12,449 nt of DNA from 2-01-FULL-39-33 sp964361645 (GTDB lineage: Bacteria > Patescibacteriota > Patescibacteriia > 2-01-FULL-39-33). The first letter of the stretch is position 1. Each line of letters starts with the position of its first letter. Below the pieces are notes generated by a model. That model searched no databases. It saw only the letters and a list, made by a program, of their open reading frames with translations, and was not told where the DNA came from. Below, one piece after another: positions 12,049 through 12,449 of the stretch. The translations under genes and the position numbers were made by a program. The stretch covers positions 1 to 12,449 of the forward strand of contig CAYIBK010000028.1 of the NCBI GenBank assembly GCA_964361645.1, in the 5' to 3' direction.

Positions 12049-12084
12049 CCCCCCAGCGCAACCGCGTTTGGGGGGTCTTTTTTT
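12049..12084 (+). terminator. Strong rho-independent terminator closing the cassette
   Basis: CCCCCCA pairs with TGGGGGG, with an inner GCG-CAAC-CGC stem, followed by TC and seven T. It is one of the most GC-rich stretches in the window. Confidence 0.95.
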
Positions 12085-12088
12085 CCCT

Positions 12089-12117
12089 TTGACAATAAGA
12101 TAATAATCAGATATAAT
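12089..12117 (+). promoter_or_regulatory. Consensus promoter of uvrA
   Basis: TTGACA (12089-12094), exactly 17 bases, TATAAT (12112-12117). Transcription should start near 12124, about 24 bases before the ATG. No LexA-type palindrome is evident in the promoter. Confidence 0.88.
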
Positions 12118-12147
12118 AAGTGTTGATTTAATTTAAAGCTATTATCT

Positions 12148-12449
12148 ATGAGAGACAAGATATCAATATCGGGCGCCAGAGTTAATAATTTGAAGAATAT
12201 TAATATTGATATTCCTAAAAATAAATTGGTAGTTATCACCGGCTTATCAGGATCGGGCAAATCATCTTTGGCTTTTGATACCATTTATGCCGAGGGACAA
12301 AGAAGATATGCCGAAAGCTTATCATCTTACGCTAAACAATTTTTAGATTTGATGGACAAACCGGATGTTGATAATATCGAGGGCTTGTCGCCAACTATTG
12401 CTATTGATCAAAAATCTTCATCGGTGAATCCCCGTTCTACTGTGGGCAC
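12148..12449 (+). CDS. uvrA: UvrA, excinuclease ABC subunit A, N-terminal part (runs off the right edge)
   Basis: UvrA is the damage-sensing ATPase of bacterial nucleotide excision repair; with UvrB it finds lesions and loads the nuclease machinery. The 100 visible codons are typical: ISISGARVNNLKNINIDIP (5-23), Walker A GLSGSGKS (32-39), LAFDTIYAEGQRRYAESLS (about 41-59), YAKQFL, and GLSPTIAIDQKSSSVNPRSTVGT at the edge. The zinc-binding and signature regions lie beyond the window. It starts at ATG 12148 with no Shine-Dalgarno and has its own consensus promoter right after the cassette terminator. Confidence 0.97.
   Translation, partial: MRDKISISGARVNNLKNINIDIPKNKLVVITGLSGSGKSSLAFDTIYAEGQRRYAESLSSYAKQFLDLMDKPDVDNIEGLSPTIAIDQKSSSVNPRSTVG

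Noticed and set aside
1..12449. CRISPR array, integrase or transposase gene, rRNA
   Set aside because: No regularly spaced repeats, recombinase motifs or rRNA signatures were seen on either strand.

Overview
The window looks like a piece of a small, AT-rich bacterial genome of the Candidate Phyla Radiation (Patescibacteria, most likely a parcubacterial lineage). The grounds are: core genes without Shine-Dalgarno (SD) sequences, some with the promoter placed so that transcription starts at or next to the ATG; an oligopeptide-binding protein with no permease genes; an RNase J with a long disordered N-terminal extension; short GC-rich palindromes scattered in and between genes; and several proteins I cannot assign. 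This placement is inference. A run of exactly 100 N (7539-7638) marks a scaffold join, typical of a metagenome assembly.

Region 1 (1-2862, minus strand) reads secG, a membrane-anchored family 5 solute-binding protein, tRNA-Leu(CAG), then the 5' part of RNase J. There is no strong terminator between them, so they may be one unit driven by a good promoter in front of secG. Region 2 (2863-3091) has no clear gene: it holds an isolated -10 box, a possible 22-codon ORF and a bidirectional terminator. Region 3 (3092-4752) is a divergent pair, an unrecognised 232-aa protein on the minus strand and a TrmB-family regulator on the plus strand. Two perfect palindromes lie over the -35 and -10 boxes of the unknown gene, and the regulator has a consensus promoter that should give a leaderless mRNA.

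Region 4 (4904-9683, plus strand) holds a membrane-tethered DsbA-like thiol oxidoreductase and then a four-subunit pyruvate-type 2-oxoacid:ferredoxin oxidoreductase in the order gamma, delta, alpha, beta, with a secreted or anchored cyclophilin between delta and alpha. PorA and PorB would carry out the thiamine-diphosphate chemistry, PorD would carry electrons through two 4Fe-4S clusters to ferredoxin, and PorC completes the complex. The spacers contain three MITE-like inverted-repeat elements, and short palindromes sit inside porA and at the 3' end of porD. The sequence gap destroys the junction of the cyclophilin and porA genes, so the continuous frame across it is not one protein.

Region 5 (9734-12084, plus strand) is a self-contained transcription unit: consensus promoter, structured leader, three unassigned genes each with a strong SD, and a strong terminator. 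The genes encode a 100-aa protein with a Cys/His cluster, a 396-aa protein with faint MYG1/DHH-hydrolase-like motifs, and a 196-aa exported membrane protein. Its last two genes are visibly more GC-rich than their neighbours. This is the best candidate here for an undescribed system. Region 6 (12089-12449) is a consensus promoter and the first 100 codons of uvrA.
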